Part shown: positions 58,076-58,494 of the stretch, one piece after another | How positions within the stretch are numbered: the first letter of the stretch is position 1 | Layout: every line of letters begins with the position of its first letter | Translations under genes and position numbers: made by a program | Assembly (NCBI GenBank): GCA_001632425.1 | Contig: KV425671.1 | Span: 1 to 58,494, forward strand | Source of the DNA: Neolentinus lepideus HHB14362 ss-1 | Lineage: Eukaryota > Basidiomycota > Agaricomycetes > Gloeophyllales > Gloeophyllaceae | DNA: 58,494 nucleotides | Direction of reading: 5' to 3' | Notes under the pieces: model-generated | What the model saw: only the letters and a program-made list of their open reading frames with translations | What the model was told of the DNA's origin: nothing | Databases searched by the model: none

Positions 58076-58494
58076 CCTCCCAATTGCGGCAAAATGTTTG
58101 TAAGAACAGTTACACAGCTAGAATGTAGAATATTATCCTAGTCCTTGTCCTCGTCCTCCGTCTCGCCCTCACACTGCGGGAGTCTCACTCTTTGAGGACC
58201 TGCAAAATGTTGATCAAAATGGATATCCCATATAATTACTTTGGCAAACCATTCTGTCAAAGAGAAAAGTATATACTAAGGGAATAGTCAACAGACTGGA
58301 CGAAATATTATCCATTTTATTACCTTCAAGATCGCTTGAATATCTATAGTTAAACATCGAGCAAAACTGATAGCAAAATATTTTCTCCGAGAAACATTTT
58401 GTAAGCGAGTTTGTTTTAAATCTTTGCCGACTCTTAAATGGTAAATAATTATATATATTACCATAAGGGCTATTTAGGGGTCATATTATGTAAT
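58076..58494. other. AT-rich end of window, no gene recognised
   Basis: Composition falls to clearly AT-rich from about 58200, with no open frame of note and no telomere-type array. It may be the edge of another repeat or mobile element continuing outside the window. Confidence 0.35.

Noticed and set aside
58076..58494. Telomere or organellar DNA at the AT-rich end
   Set aside because: There is no TTAGGG-type array, and no mitochondrial gene or tRNA is seen; it is simply AT-rich.

Overview
This window reads as nuclear DNA of a filamentous basidiomycete, most likely an Agaricomycete. Genes are split by many short introns (mostly 45-70 bp, GT...AG), they lie on both strands without operons, and the gene set fits: a neutral ceramidase, a TEA/ATTS transcription factor, two type-II membrane GH5 exo-beta-1,3-glucanases, UTP20 and decayed fungal P450s. 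Exon structures were worked out by hand from splice signals and reading-frame continuity. For ceramidase, the TEA factor, both glucanases and UTP20 the exon phases close exactly to a stop codon. No database search was possible, so names rest on recognised motifs.

Layout. 1-4.4 kb: edge of a Ty3/gypsy-type retroelement (Gag plus LTR, minus strand), an oppositely oriented solo LTR forming a large inverted repeat, a ~250-bp tandem array and a 168-bp hairpin element. 5.0-9.3 kb: a complete 20-exon neutral ceramidase gene (minus). 9.4-17.4 kb: gene-poor, with a dense run of different minisatellites. 17.4-19.2 kb: TEA-domain transcription factor (minus). 19.2-28.7 kb: gene-poor, containing a satellite with a ~845-bp higher-order period (22.4-24.95 kb) and a 162-bp tandem duplication. 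28.8-31.5 kb: membrane GH5 glucanase A (minus). 33.4-41.7 kb: UTP20, a 14-exon gene for a 2,526-residue ribosome-biogenesis protein (minus). 42.9-45.0 kb: P450 pseudogene. 45.9-46.8 kb: small serine-rich unknown gene (minus). 48.0-49.3 kb: gene with an Sld7-C-terminal-like region (plus). 49.4-52.0 kb: a rearrangement junction where the 3' half of a P450 gene (minus) meets, head to head, a second copy of the 3' half of the ceramidase gene (plus). 52.3-54.9 kb: GH5 glucanase B (plus). 54.9-58.5 kb: gene-poor, with inverted-repeat elements and an AT-rich end.

How it fits together. UTP20 and the TEA factor are housekeeping or regulatory genes. The glucanases act on cell-wall beta-1,3-glucan, and ceramidase hydrolyses ceramide outside the cytosol or at membranes. 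I see no coordinated pathway or gene cluster. The most informative structure is the recent ~1.85-kb inverted duplication of the ceramidase 3' end (5022-6869 and 50203-52042). Its internal breakpoint truncates both ceramidase and a P450 gene, and the duplicated segment now lies directly upstream of glucanase B. No convincing undescribed system was found; the unusual content is mostly structural (repeats, breakpoints, decayed genes).
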